Assembly: GCA_963746275.1 (NCBI GenBank)
Contig: CAVVAX010000032.1
Span: 11,591 to 75,590, forward strand
Direction of reading: 5' to 3'
DNA from: JAEULH01 sp963746275
GTDB taxonomy: Bacteria; Pseudomonadota; Alphaproteobacteria; Rhodospirillales; Defluviicoccaceae
Length of the DNA stretch: 64,000 bases
The notes below the pieces were generated by a model. It was not told the DNA's origin and did no database searches. It saw only the letters and a list, made by a program, of their open reading frames with translations. Of the stretch, positions 1 to 8,784 are shown in pieces (position 1 is the first letter of the stretch; each line of letters begins with the position of its first letter). Position numbers and translations under genes: made by a program.

Positions 1-937
1 CAGTGGTGGCGTCACGGCTGGTCGTCGACGTGACTTCCAAGGTCGGCTGACCGAACTGGCTCCATTGCTGCCACACAATGTTCCCGACGATGGCTATTGT
101 GTCGGTCACGTCGTGATAGGCACTAACCATGACCTGGTTAGGAATGGTTAAGCCCAGATCAACCTTGGCTCCGGTCAGCCCGGAGATCTCGAACGCATCG
201 CTCAGCAGAGGACCGAGGTTATTGCTTTTCGGCCGGTCCTTGAAGTCGAGCTCGACCTGTGACTGGTAGGTGACGCCAAACCGCGTCCCCTCGACCGGTT
301 CGATGAGAATCCCAGCCATCCCCCCGTAGCCCACGTCGGTGGAGTCGAGGGCGATGGCGGCGTCACCGCCGTCGAGCACGTTGTTGATCCCTGTTTTGGA
401 ATCCTGCCTGCCGTAAATAATCTGCGCGCCGGCTCCGATTGACAGCCAGCGGTTGATCCGATAGGCGGCGACGGGGAAGGCGCCAACAGTGACCAACTCA
501 GACTTCTCACTGTAATAGCGGCCGGACCAGTTGCTCTGGTACTGGGCGGAGAGGCCGAAGTTCGAACCGAGGGAGAGGCCGAATTTGACATCGGGCGACG
601 CGCTGTAGACGAAGTAGGCGCCCAGTCCCGGAATGAAACCGAGGGCGTTGCCGCCGTTGCCACCGGAAATGGTGGAGTCGCTGCCCCTGTCGAAGTTACT
701 GATGCCGTATCCGGGTTGGATGCCGATCAGCATTTGCGATCGATCGAGCCGAGTCATGCCGGCAGGGTTTCCGAAGGCTGTAGCCGCATTGTCCGCCGTC
801 GCCGCCCGTCCGGCGGCAGCGGTACCGAGATCAGGGGTCGCCATTTCGTAGAGGAACAGCCCAGCCGCATCGGCGGGGCCTGCTAAACCCACCGCGACAA
901 GACCAGTTACCGCCGCAAGGCTCTTTTCGCCGCGCAT
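1..937 (-). CDS. FadL/OmpP1-family outer membrane transport protein (3' end outside window)
   Basis: The reading frame runs without a stop from an ATG at 937 to the window edge, giving about 312 residues of a longer protein. It starts with a signal peptide (MRGEKSLAAVTG..., cleavage near ADA-AGLF). Next comes the FadL-type N-terminus: an aromatic-LYE start, an LGTAAAGRAAT stretch, then FGNPAGMTRL, where NPAG(M) is the family hallmark. After that it alternates polar and aromatic strands as a beta-barrel does. FadL proteins take long-chain fatty acids or other hydrophobic compounds across the outer membrane. A purine-rich GGAGAG precedes the ATG. The family call is firm from the N-terminus; the substrate is unknown and the C-terminal half cannot be seen. 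Confidence 0.8.
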   Translation of the reverse strand, partial: MRGEKSLAAVTGLVAVGLAGPADAAGLFLYEMATPDLGTAAAGRAATADNAATAFGNPAGMTRLDRSQMLIGIQPGYGISNFDRGSDSTISGGNGGNALGFIPGLGAYFVYSASPDVKFGLSLGSNFGLSAQYQSNWSGRYYSEKSELVTVGAFPVAAYRINRWLSIGAGAQIIYGRQDSKTGINNVLDGGDAAIALDSTDVGYGGMAGILIEPVEGTRFGVTYQSQVELDFKDRPKSNNLGPLLSDAFEISGLTGAKVDLGLTIPNQVMVSAYHDVTDTIAIVGNIVWQQWSQFGQPTLEVTSTTSRDATT

Positions 938-1061
938 CTCTCCGGCCTCCCTGCGCTATCCTGACCTTCGGGCGCAGATCTAACAAAAAATCGAAGTAGC
1001 AGTCGCGCAGAGCGCTCTTTCGCGACACCTCCGAGCCCGACGGCCAGCAAGAGACGCAAGC

Positions 1062-1799
1062 TCAGTTCCGCACCCATCCGTGCTTGACGAACAGTGTCTT
1101 GAGGTTGTCCGCCAAATCATCGCCGAGCCGGGCGGCCTCGGCCTTGACGTTGGCGCTGAGCTCCTGATTGGCGAACTGGGCGCCGGCGGTGATCGCCGTC
1201 GAGACCAGCAGGTGGCCGGCGAGAGCGCCGACGCCCATGGTCTCGGCCGCGCCCGGCGTCAGCCCGCTCTTCGCCGCCCCGCTCATGCTCTCGATCTCAA
1301 TCTGCTTGCCGGAGACGGTCTCATACACCTGCGCGTGCGCCTCAACCTGGCTGCGGCCGGCGCCGAGGCCGATGATCATCCGCTCCGCCTCGTTGCCCTG
1401 GTCGATCGAGATCAGCTGGCCCATGATCAGCACGTCCGTGCCCGTCGTCGGGACAGGCGCGGATGCGCGCTCGGCGGTCAGGCCCATGCCCTGGATGCGA
1501 GAGACGAGGTGCTTGGACAAAGCGCTGGCAACGGCACGGCCCGTCTTCTGCTCCTGCGCGCTCTTCGCTGTCCCGTCCAGCTTCTGCGCAATCGCCGAGC
1601 CCACCGGATCCAACTGGATCTCCTCAGGCGTCACGGCGAAGTCGTAGACCAGGACGCGGCTGGGCTGCGCCAGCTTTTGACCCGCTCCGGCGTCCGGCGT
1701 GACCTCGACGCTGGTGCATGAGGTCAGCAGCCCCGCCGCCAGCACAAGGACTGCTAGCGGCCGGCCCTGGGTTAACCAAGCCGAGTAGCGCGAGAACAT
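1062..1799 (-). CDS. DUF4410-type lipoprotein
   Basis: 245 residues. An N-terminal hydrophobic segment ends in a lipobox LTSC (residues 25-28), so Cys28 is the predicted lipidation site and the protein should be membrane-anchored and periplasmic. The body (VLVYDFAVTP..., then VLIMGQLISIDQGNEAERMI and the GLGAGRSQVEAHAQVYE segment) matches the layout I know for DUF4410 proteins: a short beta-rich domain with the conserved G-x-GxGxS(Q) turn. No enzymatic role is known for the family. It stands alone, upstream of and divergent from the AraC-type regulator. Confidence 0.7.
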   Translation of the reverse strand: MFSRYSAWLTQGRPLAVLVLAAGLLTSCTSVEVTPDAGAGQKLAQPSRVLVYDFAVTPEEIQLDPVGSAIAQKLDGTAKSAQEQKTGRAVASALSKHLVSRIQGMGLTAERASAPVPTTGTDVLIMGQLISIDQGNEAERMIIGLGAGRSQVEAHAQVYETVSGKQIEIESMSGAAKSGLTPGAAETMGVGALAGHLLVSTAITAGAQFANQELSANVKAEAARLGDDLADNLKTLFVKHGWVRN

Positions 1800-1933
1800 C
1801 GTTGTGACTCCGTCATTAAGAACCGCGTGAAATCCTCCACGGCGGGGACCGAGCCGGCATGACCGCTCCCCGTCCTCGAAGCAGTCCGTCTCCCGCTCTT
1901 TAACGACCCGCGCTTGCTGGTTCCTGTCATCCT

Positions 1934-1969
1934 ATGCCAATTTGCATCTCGCTGGCATATCAGCAAACG
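1934..1969. promoter_or_regulatory. Nested inverted repeats between divergent genes (candidate operator)
   Basis: Between the DUF4410 gene and the AraC-type regulator there is a perfect 6-bp inverted repeat, ATGCCA and TGGCAT, spaced by 13 bases (1934-1958). An overlapping TTTGC/GCAAA pair reaches to about 1969. The stretch is AT-richer than its surroundings and lies about 90 bases before the regulator start. A binding site for that regulator is possible, but only symmetry and position support it. Confidence 0.25.
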
Positions 1970-2048
1970 AATAAAAGCACCTGTCCCGCCGCCGGCAAAT
2001 AGCGAGTCAGCAAGGTGGCGCGGCCAGGCACGCGGGGAGGACATAGAC

Positions 2049-3047
2049 ATGAACGCGATACCGTTGGCCCGAAGCGGGGCCATCCTGCCCTTCGTCGGCT
2101 TTCTTGACGACATCGGCGCTCCCGGCGAGCGGCTGCTTGAAAACGTGGGCTTGTCTCCGGTCATACTTGCCCGCCAAGACGCGCTGTTCCCGCTCAATCA
2201 GGGGCTGCGATTCCTCGACGCGGCCGTACGCAGCGAAGGGATCAAGGATCTCGGGCTGATCGTCGGCCGGCGCACACGCATTACTGACCTCGCCGACCTG
2301 GGGCAGCTTCTTTCTCCATCGAAGACGCTCGGCGAAGCCATCGCCTTGCTGGTCGAGGCGATCCGGTTCTTCAGCTCGTGGCAGCGGCTTTCGCTCAGGT
2401 GGCGCGGCGAGAAGGCGTGCTTCAGCCATTGCCTCGCCCACTCGCCGCACCGGCACTCCGATGTGTTCACCCTGATGCTGATGATCGACGTCGTACGCCT
2501 GGCCGCCGGGCCGCGTTGGCGCCCGAACGCGATCCATGTTCCGGCCCACGAGGCTCACAACAGGAAGGCGCATGAAGCGGCGATGGAAATTCCCTGCCAG
2601 AGCGGGACCGACCGCTGGACCGTCGTCTTCGATGGCTCGCTGCTGAACGAGCGGCTCCGCTACTGCGCCCCCAACGCCCATGCGGCGGATGCTATGGGCG
2701 AGCTCCGCAGAGCGGCTCCGGCCGATGATTTCGCCGGTTCGCTGCGCCAGGTGATCGGGTCGTTGCTGCCCGCGGGCAGTTCTGGTCTGGCCGCGGCCGC
2801 CGAGGCGGCGGGGCTGAGCGCCCGCACCCTGCAGCGCCGGCTCAACGCATCAGGATGCACCTACTCGGAGCTTCTCGAGGACGCGCGGCGTCAGGCGGCG
2901 CTGCGCCTCCTGCGCGACAAGAAAATCAAGATCCTCGACATCGCCCTGGAACTCGGCTACTCGGACCCTGCGAACTTCACGCGTGCCTTTCGCAAGTGGA
3001 CGGGCGCCAGCCCGCGGACTGCGCGACGCGGCGGCTCCGCCGGCTAG
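2049..3047 (+). CDS. AraC-family transcriptional regulator with arabinose-binding-like N-terminal domain
   Basis: 332 residues from ATG 2049, chosen because GGGGAGG lies just upstream; the frame is open further 5' without a better start. Residues ~1-210 resemble the ligand-sensing domain of OruR/ArgR-like AraC regulators (LFPLNQGLRFLDAA..., then ...DLGLIVGRRTRITDLADLG). The C-terminal ~100 residues hold the double helix-turn-helix: LSARTLQRRL, then ALELGYSDPANFTRAFRKWT, a near-canonical AraC signature followed by GASP. It should bind DNA and activate or repress a nearby gene. Ligand and regulon cannot be read from the sequence; the divergent lipoprotein and the downstream transglutaminase gene are candidate targets. 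Confidence 0.85.
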   Translation: MNAIPLARSGAILPFVGFLDDIGAPGERLLENVGLSPVILARQDALFPLNQGLRFLDAAVRSEGIKDLGLIVGRRTRITDLADLGQLLSPSKTLGEAIALLVEAIRFFSSWQRLSLRWRGEKACFSHCLAHSPHRHSDVFTLMLMIDVVRLAAGPRWRPNAIHVPAHEAHNRKAHEAAMEIPCQSGTDRWTVVFDGSLLNERLRYCAPNAHAADAMGELRRAAPADDFAGSLRQVIGSLLPAGSSGLAAAAEAAGLSARTLQRRLNASGCTYSELLEDARRQAALRLLRDKKIKILDIALELGYSDPANFTRAFRKWTGASPRTARRGGSAG

Positions 3048-3157
3048 CCGCGCTAGCCGCACCCGGGCGCCTCCGCAACCGTCCAACCTATGAGGGTGAA
3101 TCGCCGGCGCGGTCGTGTTCATTGCGCCGCAAGATCGGCTACGCGGGGATGAAGACA

Positions 3158-4006
3158 ATGGCGGCTATCAACTACTCGATGGGCTGCGAGCTCGGCTACC
3201 AGGTGAACGGGCCTTCGACGCTGATCCTTAACATCGAGGCAGCGCGGACTGAGCGGCAGACGATCCTTGCCGAGCAGCTCGACATCGAGCCCGGGTGCTC
3301 GGTCGAGGCCTACGTGATGCCCGAGAGCAGCAATCGCTACCTCAAGCTGCAGCCGGCTATCGGGCCGCTCACGGTCCGCTACCGGGCCGAGGTGGCCCTG
3401 GCGGCCGAGCTCGTCGATCCGACGACGGTGGCGGAGGTGCCGCCCAGCAACCTGCCGTTCGAGGTCCTGCCGCATCTCTACCCCAGCCGCTACTGCGCCA
3501 CCGACAAGCTGATGCGCTGGGCGACGAAGGAGTTTGCTCATCTCGCCCCCGGCCATGAGCGGGTGACGGCCATCTGCAACTGGATTTACGAGACCATCGA
3601 GTACCGGCCTGGCGCCAGCGATGCCGGCACGTCCGCTTACGACACGCTGGCCGAGCGGGCCGGCGTCTGCCGTGACTTCTCCCACCTCGGCATCTCCTTC
3701 TGCCGGGCGTTGGGAATCCCGGCACGGTTCGTCAGCGGCTACGCCCTGGGGCTGGAGCCGCCGGACTTCCACGCCATCTTCGAGGCCTATCTCGGCGGCC
3801 GCTGGTACCTGTTCGATCCGACCCGGCAGGCGGCGCTCAACGGCATCGTCCGCATCGGCGTCGGCCGCGACGCCGCCGAGGTTTCGTTCGCGACCATCTT
3901 CGGCGCCATGAACCCTGGGGTGATGTCGGTGCACATCGCCTCCGCCGACGGGTCCGCCGAAGCCGCCCCGCGCACGACGGAGGCTGTCCACATCTCACCG
4001 CGCTAG
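3158..4006 (+). CDS. Transglutaminase-like cysteine peptidase family protein
   Basis: 282 residues from ATG 3158, which has GGGG about ten bases upstream; an ATG nine bases earlier is too close to that motif. The C-terminal half carries the transglutaminase-like catalytic triad: Cys171 in AGVCRDFSHL, His205 in DFHAIFEAYL and Asp220 in WYLFDPTR. The N-terminal ~110 residues match the beta-rich domain that precedes this core in bacterial transglutaminase-like proteins. Such proteins are usually proteases or amidases rather than true cross-linkers. No signal peptide is visible, so it is probably cytoplasmic. It lies about 110 bases after the AraC regulator on the same strand and may share its transcript. 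Confidence 0.85.
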   Translation: MAAINYSMGCELGYQVNGPSTLILNIEAARTERQTILAEQLDIEPGCSVEAYVMPESSNRYLKLQPAIGPLTVRYRAEVALAAELVDPTTVAEVPPSNLPFEVLPHLYPSRYCATDKLMRWATKEFAHLAPGHERVTAICNWIYETIEYRPGASDAGTSAYDTLAERAGVCRDFSHLGISFCRALGIPARFVSGYALGLEPPDFHAIFEAYLGGRWYLFDPTRQAALNGIVRIGVGRDAAEVSFATIFGAMNPGVMSVHIASADGSAEAAPRTTEAVHISPR

Positions 4007-4069
4007 CGGTTGTCGTGTACCGGATCTTCGTATGACACACATCGCCGGCTTGTTTGGTGGAGTGGCGCG

Positions 4070-4276
4070 ATGCGGACGAACATCGAGATCGACGACGATC
4101 TGATGCGCGAGGCCTTGGAGGCAGGTGGCTTGCCGACGAAGCGCGCCGCCGTGGAGGAGGGACTGCGTCTGCTCATCAAGCTGAAGCAGCAGGGGGCCGT
4201 CCGCTCGCTGTTCGGTCAGGTGCCGTGGGAGGTTGATCTCTACGCCAGCCGCCTCGGCCGTAGCTCGACCGGGTGA
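4070..4276 (+). CDS. vapB: VapB-type antitoxin
   Basis: 68 residues starting MRTNIEIDDDLMREAL, the ribbon-helix-helix beginning typical of VapB antitoxins of the TNIEIDD type, followed by a helix with a KRAAVEEGLRLL pattern. The C-terminal tail (FGQVPWEVDLYASR) is the kind of toxin-binding extension seen in this group. The ATG at 4070 is preceded by GGTGGAG. Its stop codon overlaps the start of the vapC gene by four bases (GTGA), so the two are translationally coupled. It should neutralise the toxin and repress its own operon. Confidence 0.85.
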   Translation: MRTNIEIDDDLMREALEAGGLPTKRAAVEEGLRLLIKLKQQGAVRSLFGQVPWEVDLYASRLGRSSTG

Positions 4277-4662
4277 TCGTCGTCGACAGCTCGGTTTGGA
4301 TCGACTTCTTGAACGGGCGTCCTACGCCTGAGGTCGATCTTCTGCGCGATCTGCTGGGCGCCCAGCCGCTCCTGGTCGGCGACGTGATCCTTCTCGAGGT
4401 TCTTCAGGGTGTGCGGTCAGAAGCCGAAGCCAGGAGGGTCGAGGCGGCCCGGCGCCGCTTCGAGCTCCACTCCATGCTCACTCCAGACCTCGCCGTGCTG
4501 GCAGCCGTGCACAATCGCCGCCTGCGCGCCCTCGGAGTGACTATGCGGAAGACCGTGGGCCTGATCATCGGCACCTTCTGCATTGCCTTCGATCATGCGC
4601 TACTCACTGCGGACCGCGACTACGTTCCGATGGCGCGCCACCTGGGCCTCAGACTGGCCTGA
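4273..4662 (+). CDS. vapC: VapC-type PIN-domain toxin with one acidic site residue replaced
   Basis: 129 residues from a GTG overlapping the antitoxin stop. PIN-domain ribonuclease: Asp5 in VDSSVWID, Glu42 in LLEVLQG, and Asp114/Asp116 in TADRDY. VapC toxins cleave RNA (often tRNA) using three or four acidic residues that bind magnesium. The third expected acid, usually the Asp in a K-T-[IV]-D-L-I-I-G motif, is Gly96 here (KTVGLIIG, codon GGC where GAC would be expected). The toxin may therefore be weak or dead, or the base may be a sequencing error. Otherwise length and fold markers are normal. Confidence 0.85.
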   Translation: MIVVDSSVWIDFLNGRPTPEVDLLRDLLGAQPLLVGDVILLEVLQGVRSEAEARRVEAARRRFELHSMLTPDLAVLAAVHNRRLRALGVTMRKTVGLIIGTFCIAFDHALLTADRDYVPMARHLGLRLA

Positions 4663-4669
4663 GCATTCC

Positions 4670-6247
4670 CTAGAACGCCAGCGCCTTGGCGCGGATGACG
4701 TTGGGGATGGCGCGGATCTGGTCCAGCACCGCCTCGCTCGGCTCCTCGTCCACCTCAATGAGGGCAATAGCGTCGCCGCCCGCCCGGTTGCGGCCGAGGT
4801 TGAAGGTGGCGATGTTGATCCCGGCCTCGCCCAGCACCGTCCCTAACCGGCCGATGAAGCCCGGCCGGTCCTTGTTGGTGATGAACAGCATGTGCGGGCT
4901 GAGCCGGGCGTCGATGGGGATGCCCTTGACCTCGACGATGCGCGGCTGATCGCCGTTGAACAGCGTCCCTGAGAGGGTGCGGGTCTGCACCTCCGTCGTC
5001 ACCGTCAGTTTGATCATGGTCTGGTAGGCGCCGCCGCGCTCGTGCTTGACCTCGGCGACGTCGATGCCGCGGGCCTGCGCGATCGACGGCGCGTTGACCA
5101 TGTTGACCAACTCCATCTGCGGCGAGAGCAGACCTTCCAGGACCAGCGCCGTCAGCGGCTTGCAGTTCAGCCGCGAGGCATGGCCGTCAAACTCGATGCT
5201 GACCGAGGTGACGGCGCTTTCGACGAGCTGGCCGGCGAAGCTGCCGATCTGGCTGGCAAGGCCCATGTACGGGCGCAGCTTCGGCATCTCCTCGGCGCTG
5301 ACGGAGGGCAGGTTCAGGGCGTTGACCACCGCGCCGGAGAGGAGGAAGTCCGCCATCTGCTCGGCGACCTGCAGGGCGACCTTCTCCTGCGCCTCGGTGG
5401 TCGAGGCGCCGAGGTGCGGGGTAGCGACGAGTTGCTCCATGCCGAACAGCACGCTCTCGCGCGCCGGCTCCTTCGCGAAGACGTCGAGCGCCGCGCCCGC
5501 CACCTGGCCGCTTTCCAGCGCCGCCTTCAGGTCGTCCTCGACGACGAGGGCGCCCCGGGCGCAGTTCACGATGCGCACGCCGCGCTTCATCTTGGCGATG
5601 TTCGTGGCGTTGATGATCCCCCGGGTCGTGTCGGTCGCCGGCGCATGCAGGCTGATGAAGTCCGAGCGGGCGAACAGGGCTTCGAGATCGACCTTCTCGA
5701 CGACGAGATCCTCGGCCCGTTCCGGCGAAAGATAAGGATCGTAGGCGATCACCTTCATCTTCAGTCCCTGGGCCAGGTCGGCGGCGATGGAGCCGATGTT
5801 GCCACAGCCGATGATGCCCAGCGTCTTGCCGGCGAGCTCCACGCCCATGAAGCGGGACTTCTCCCACTTGCCGGCGTGGGTCGAGGCGTTCGCCTGCGGG
5901 ATCTGCCGCGCCAGCGCCAGCATCATGGCGATGGCGTGCTCGGCGGTGGTGATGGAATTGCCGAACGGCGTGTTCATCACCACGATGCCCCGCGCCGTGG
6001 CGGCCGGGATGTCGACGTTGTCGACGCCGATGCCGGCGCGGCCGATGACCTTGAGCCGGTCGGCGGCAGCGATGATCTCGGCGGTGACCTTGGTCGCGGA
6101 GCGGATGGCGAGCCCATCGTAGTCGCCGATGCAGGCGGCGAGCTCGTCGGGGCTCATCTTGGTCTTGACGTCGACGTCGAGGCCGCGGCCACGGAAGATG
6201 TCGGCGGCCTGCGGGCTCATGCTGTCGGAGATCAGCACTTTCGGCAT
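4670..6247 (-). CDS. serA: D-3-phosphoglycerate dehydrogenase
   Basis: 525 residues, full length for the long (type 1) form. It oxidises 3-phosphoglycerate to phosphohydroxypyruvate with NAD+, the first step of serine synthesis. Visible features: the NAD-binding GCGNIG (149-152) with Asp170, and catalytic Arg231 (NCARG), Glu260 (AKEPAR) and His278 (TPHLGAS). An intervening domain follows, then a C-terminal ACT domain (~455-525: FITNKDRPGFIGRLG...) that usually senses serine. It begins 13 bases after serC on the same strand, so serC-serA is an operon read leftwards. It meets vapC tail to tail. Confidence 0.96.
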   Translation of the reverse strand: MPKVLISDSMSPQAADIFRGRGLDVDVKTKMSPDELAACIGDYDGLAIRSATKVTAEIIAAADRLKVIGRAGIGVDNVDIPAATARGIVVMNTPFGNSITTAEHAIAMMLALARQIPQANASTHAGKWEKSRFMGVELAGKTLGIIGCGNIGSIAADLAQGLKMKVIAYDPYLSPERAEDLVVEKVDLEALFARSDFISLHAPATDTTRGIINATNIAKMKRGVRIVNCARGALVVEDDLKAALESGQVAGAALDVFAKEPARESVLFGMEQLVATPHLGASTTEAQEKVALQVAEQMADFLLSGAVVNALNLPSVSAEEMPKLRPYMGLASQIGSFAGQLVESAVTSVSIEFDGHASRLNCKPLTALVLEGLLSPQMELVNMVNAPSIAQARGIDVAEVKHERGGAYQTMIKLTVTTEVQTRTLSGTLFNGDQPRIVEVKGIPIDARLSPHMLFITNKDRPGFIGRLGTVLGEAGINIATFNLGRNRAGGDAIALIEVDEEPSEAVLDQIRAIPNVIRAKALAF

Positions 6248-6260
6248 GCTTCTGCTTCTT

Positions 6261-7477
6261 TCATCGGTTCGAGAGGAAAGGTGGAAAGCCGGCGGTCAGG
6301 CGGCGGTCGTTGCGCTCGTCTGGCGTTCGTCCAACGCCGCCGCATAGGCCCACTCCAGCCAAGGAAACAGCGCCTCGCAGGTCGGCGGTCTCGACGGTGG
6401 CACCTGCCCAGATGCGCAGGCCCGCCGGCGCATCGCGGTAGGCGGCGATGTCGAAGGCCACGCGCTCGGCGTCGAGCAGGGCGGCGATCCGTTTCGCCAC
6501 CGCCCCTTGCGCCGCGTCGTCGAGATCGGGGTTGACGAGCTTCAGGCAGACGGACGTGCGCGAGCGGATGGCCGGATCGGCGGCGAGGAAATCGATCCAG
6601 TCGGTGCGCGCGACCCAGTCGGCGATGGCGCCGGTGTTGGCCTTGGCCCGGCCGACCATGGCGTCGAGCCCGCCCGTGGCCTCGGCCCACTTCAGCGCAT
6701 CGAGCGCGTCCTCGACCGCCAGCATCGACGGCGTGTTGATGGTTTCGCCGGCGAAGATCCCCTCGATCAGCTTGCCGGCCTTGGTCATGCGGAAGATCTT
6801 CGGCAGCGGCCACGGCGGCGTGTAGCTCTCGAGCCGCTCGGCCGCGCGCGGGGAGAGGATGATCATGCCGTGCTGGCCCTCGCCGCCCATCACCTTCTGC
6901 CAGGAGTAGGTGGTGACGTCGAGCTTGTCCCACGGCAGCTCCCAGGCCAGCACCGCCGAGGTTGCGTCGCAGATGGTGAGGCCCTGCCGGTCTCCCGGGA
7001 TCCAGTCCGCGCTCGGAACGGCGACGCCGGAGGTGGTGCCGTTCCAGGTGAAGACGACGTCGCGGGCGAAGTCGACCGCGCCGAGATCGGGCAGCGCGCC
7101 GTAGTCGGCCTTGAGCACCCGGGCGTCCTGCGAGCTTGAGCTGCTTTAGCGCGTCGGTGGCCCAGCCCTGGCCGAAGCTCTCCCAGACAAGGATGTCCGT
7201 GCCGCGCGCGCCGAGCAGCGACCACATCGCCATCTCGACGGCGCCGGTGTCGGAAGCAGGGACGATGCCGATGCGGTAGTCGGCGCGGCACCCGGAGCAG
7301 GGCGCGGGTGCGGTCGATGACCTCCTTCAGCCTGGCCTTGCCCGGCTTCGAGCGGTGCGACCGCCCGACCAGCGCCGAGGCCAGCACCTCAGGCGACCAG
7401 CCCGGCCGCTTGGCGCAGGGACCCGAGGAGAAGCAGGGATTGTTCGGCCGGACATTCGGCCGCGGGTGTGTCGGCAT
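6261..7477 (-). CDS. serC: Phosphoserine aminotransferase (reading frame broken twice)
   Basis: PLP-dependent enzyme converting phosphohydroxypyruvate plus glutamate to phosphoserine. The ATG at 7477 (MPTHPRPNVRPNNPCFSSGP) opens the typical start of alphaproteobacterial SerC, with GGATGGGAG upstream. The frame shifts near 7281-7290, where ALLRVP should continue as ADYRIGIVPASDTGAVEMAMW. It shifts again near 7121-7140, between DALKQLKL and ARVLKADYGALPD. The last ~285 residues are continuous; the PLP lysine lies in TYSWQKVMGGEG. Each break is repaired by removing about one base, and serine synthesis would otherwise be lost, so sequencing error is the likeliest explanation. It is co-transcribed with serA. 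Confidence 0.9.
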
Positions 7478-7489
7478 CGGCTTGGAACT

Positions 7490-7534
7490 CCCATCCTTGC
7501 AGATGGGTCGCGACCCGTTGGGGGGTCGTGGCCC
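7490..7534 (-). ncRNA. Structured serC leader: two tandem hairpins, the second holding the ribosome-binding site
   Basis: Read on the minus strand, the leader before serC folds into two adjacent perfect hairpins. CGACCC/GGGTCG (7511-7528) has a six-base loop. CCCATC/GATGGG (7490-7507) has its 3' arm overlapping the GGATGGGAG Shine-Dalgarno region. A published serC RNA motif is known from leaders of serC in Alphaproteobacteria; gene, position and compact two-hairpin form agree with what I remember of it, though I could not align it. If so, it would control serC-serA translation or transcription. Confidence 0.5.
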
Positions 7535-7540
7535 GCGCGC

Positions 7541-7570
7541 CTTATAGGGGCCGCCCCGGGCCTGCGTCAA
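7541..7570 (-). promoter_or_regulatory. Sigma-70-type promoter of serC-serA
   Basis: On the minus strand TTGACG (7565-7570) is followed after 18 bases by TATAAG (7541-7546), a good housekeeping promoter. It lies just upstream of the two-hairpin serC leader and overlaps the last codons of rnd. Predicted transcription would start near 7534. Confidence 0.6.
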
Positions 7571-8784
7571 TCACCTCCGCCGGCCTCATCGCCGGCCTCG
7601 GCTCCGGCGCCCGCGCCGGCCCCGCCGCCGCCTGTGGCCTCGATGACCGCAAGCTTGCCGCCCCGCACCGCCAGCCCGATCCTGCCGTCGCGCAGCCGCA
7701 GCGCGTCCTCGCCGAACAGCGACCGCCGCCAGCCGTGCAGCGCCGGAACGCCTGCCGCCTCGCCCAACGCGGCCAGTGCCTCGAGGTCGTCGGCGGAGGC
7801 GACGAGGCGCTGGGCCACGTCCTCCTCCTCGCACTTGAGCTTGAGCAGAACCTTCAGCAGGTCGGCGATGGGCCCCGTCCCCCGCGGCGTCTCGCGCCTG
7901 ACGGACGCAACGGGAAGCTCGGCCTCGGGCAGCTCCAGGCCGCGGCGCACCGCCGCCAGCACCTGCGCCCCCTGCTGGCCATCGGCGAACTTCCGCCCGA
8001 GGCCGCGGGTGCGGGCCAGGGCGTCGATCGTGGCGGGCGCATGATGAGCGATCTCCATCAGCGCCTCGTCGCGGAGCACCCACGCCCGCGGGGCGTCGCG
8101 ATGCTGCGCCTCGCGCTCGCGCCAGGCGGTGACCTCGCGGAGGATGGCAAGGAACCGGCCATTGCCGACGCGGGTCTTCAGCCGCCGGTAGGCCTCCATC
8201 GGATCGACCCGGTAGGTGGCGGGATCGGTCAGCGTCGCCATCTCCTCGGCCAGCCACTCGCTGCGCCGGCTGGTCTCCAGCTTGCGCTTGAGCTTGCGGT
8301 AGATCTCGCGCAGGTGGGTGACGTCGCTCAACGCATACTCGATCTGCCGCTGGCTCAAGGGCCGTACCGACCAGTCGGTGAACCGCGAGGCCTTGTCCAG
8401 CTTGGCCCGGGCAAGCCGGGCGGCCAGCGTCTCGTAGCCGACCTGGTCGCCGAAGCCGCAGACCATGGCGGCGACCTGGGTGTCGAACACCGGCGCCGGC
8501 AACTCGCCGATGAGCTGGTAGAAGATTTCCAGGTCCTGCCTCGCCGCGTGGAAGACCTTGACGATGTCGCGCCTGGTCAGAAGTGCAAGCAGCGGCGCGA
8601 GGTCGATGCCGTCCGCGAGCGGGTCGATAGCCGCGGCGGCGCTGGGCCCCGCGACCTGAACCAGGCACAGCTTCGGCCAGAAGGTCCGCTCGCGCATGAA
8701 CTCGGTGTCGACGGCGAGGAACGGATCTTCGGCAAGCTGCGAGCAGAAGGCGGCGAGCGCGCCGGTGTCGGTGATCAGCTGCAT
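7567..8784 (-). CDS. rnd: Ribonuclease D
   Basis: 405 residues from ATG 8784. A 3'-5' exoribonuclease of the DEDD superfamily that trims tRNA and other RNA precursors. Exo I is DTEF (Asp26, Glu28) in FLAVDTEFMRERTFWP; Exo II lies in KVFHAARQDLEIFY; Exo III is the YALSDVTHLREIY segment with the DEDDy tyrosine. A C-terminal HRDC domain follows (~205-290: WREREAQHRDAPRAWVLRDE), and the tail is Gly/Ala-rich and low in complexity. The longer open frame upstream of ATG 8784 lacks conserved sequence. It lies upstream of the serC promoter on the same strand. Confidence 0.93.
   Translation of the reverse strand: MQLITDTGALAAFCSQLAEDPFLAVDTEFMRERTFWPKLCLVQVAGPSAAAAIDPLADGIDLAPLLALLTRRDIVKVFHAARQDLEIFYQLIGELPAPVFDTQVAAMVCGFGDQVGYETLAARLARAKLDKASRFTDWSVRPLSQRQIEYALSDVTHLREIYRKLKRKLETSRRSEWLAEEMATLTDPATYRVDPMEAYRRLKTRVGNGRFLAILREVTAWREREAQHRDAPRAWVLRDEALMEIAHHAPATIDALARTRGLGRKFADGQQGAQVLAAVRRGLELPEAELPVASVRRETPRGTGPIADLLKVLLKLKCEEEDVAQRLVASADDLEALAALGEAAGVPALHGWRRSLFGEDALRLRDGRIGLAVRGGKLAVIEATGGGGAGAGAGAEAGDEAGGGD

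Noticed and set aside
5042..6535. 497-codon open frame on the plus strand opposite serA
   Set aside because: It is antisense to a well-supported gene; the product is a biased Arg/Asp/Gly mix with no domain, as expected for a GC-rich shadow frame.
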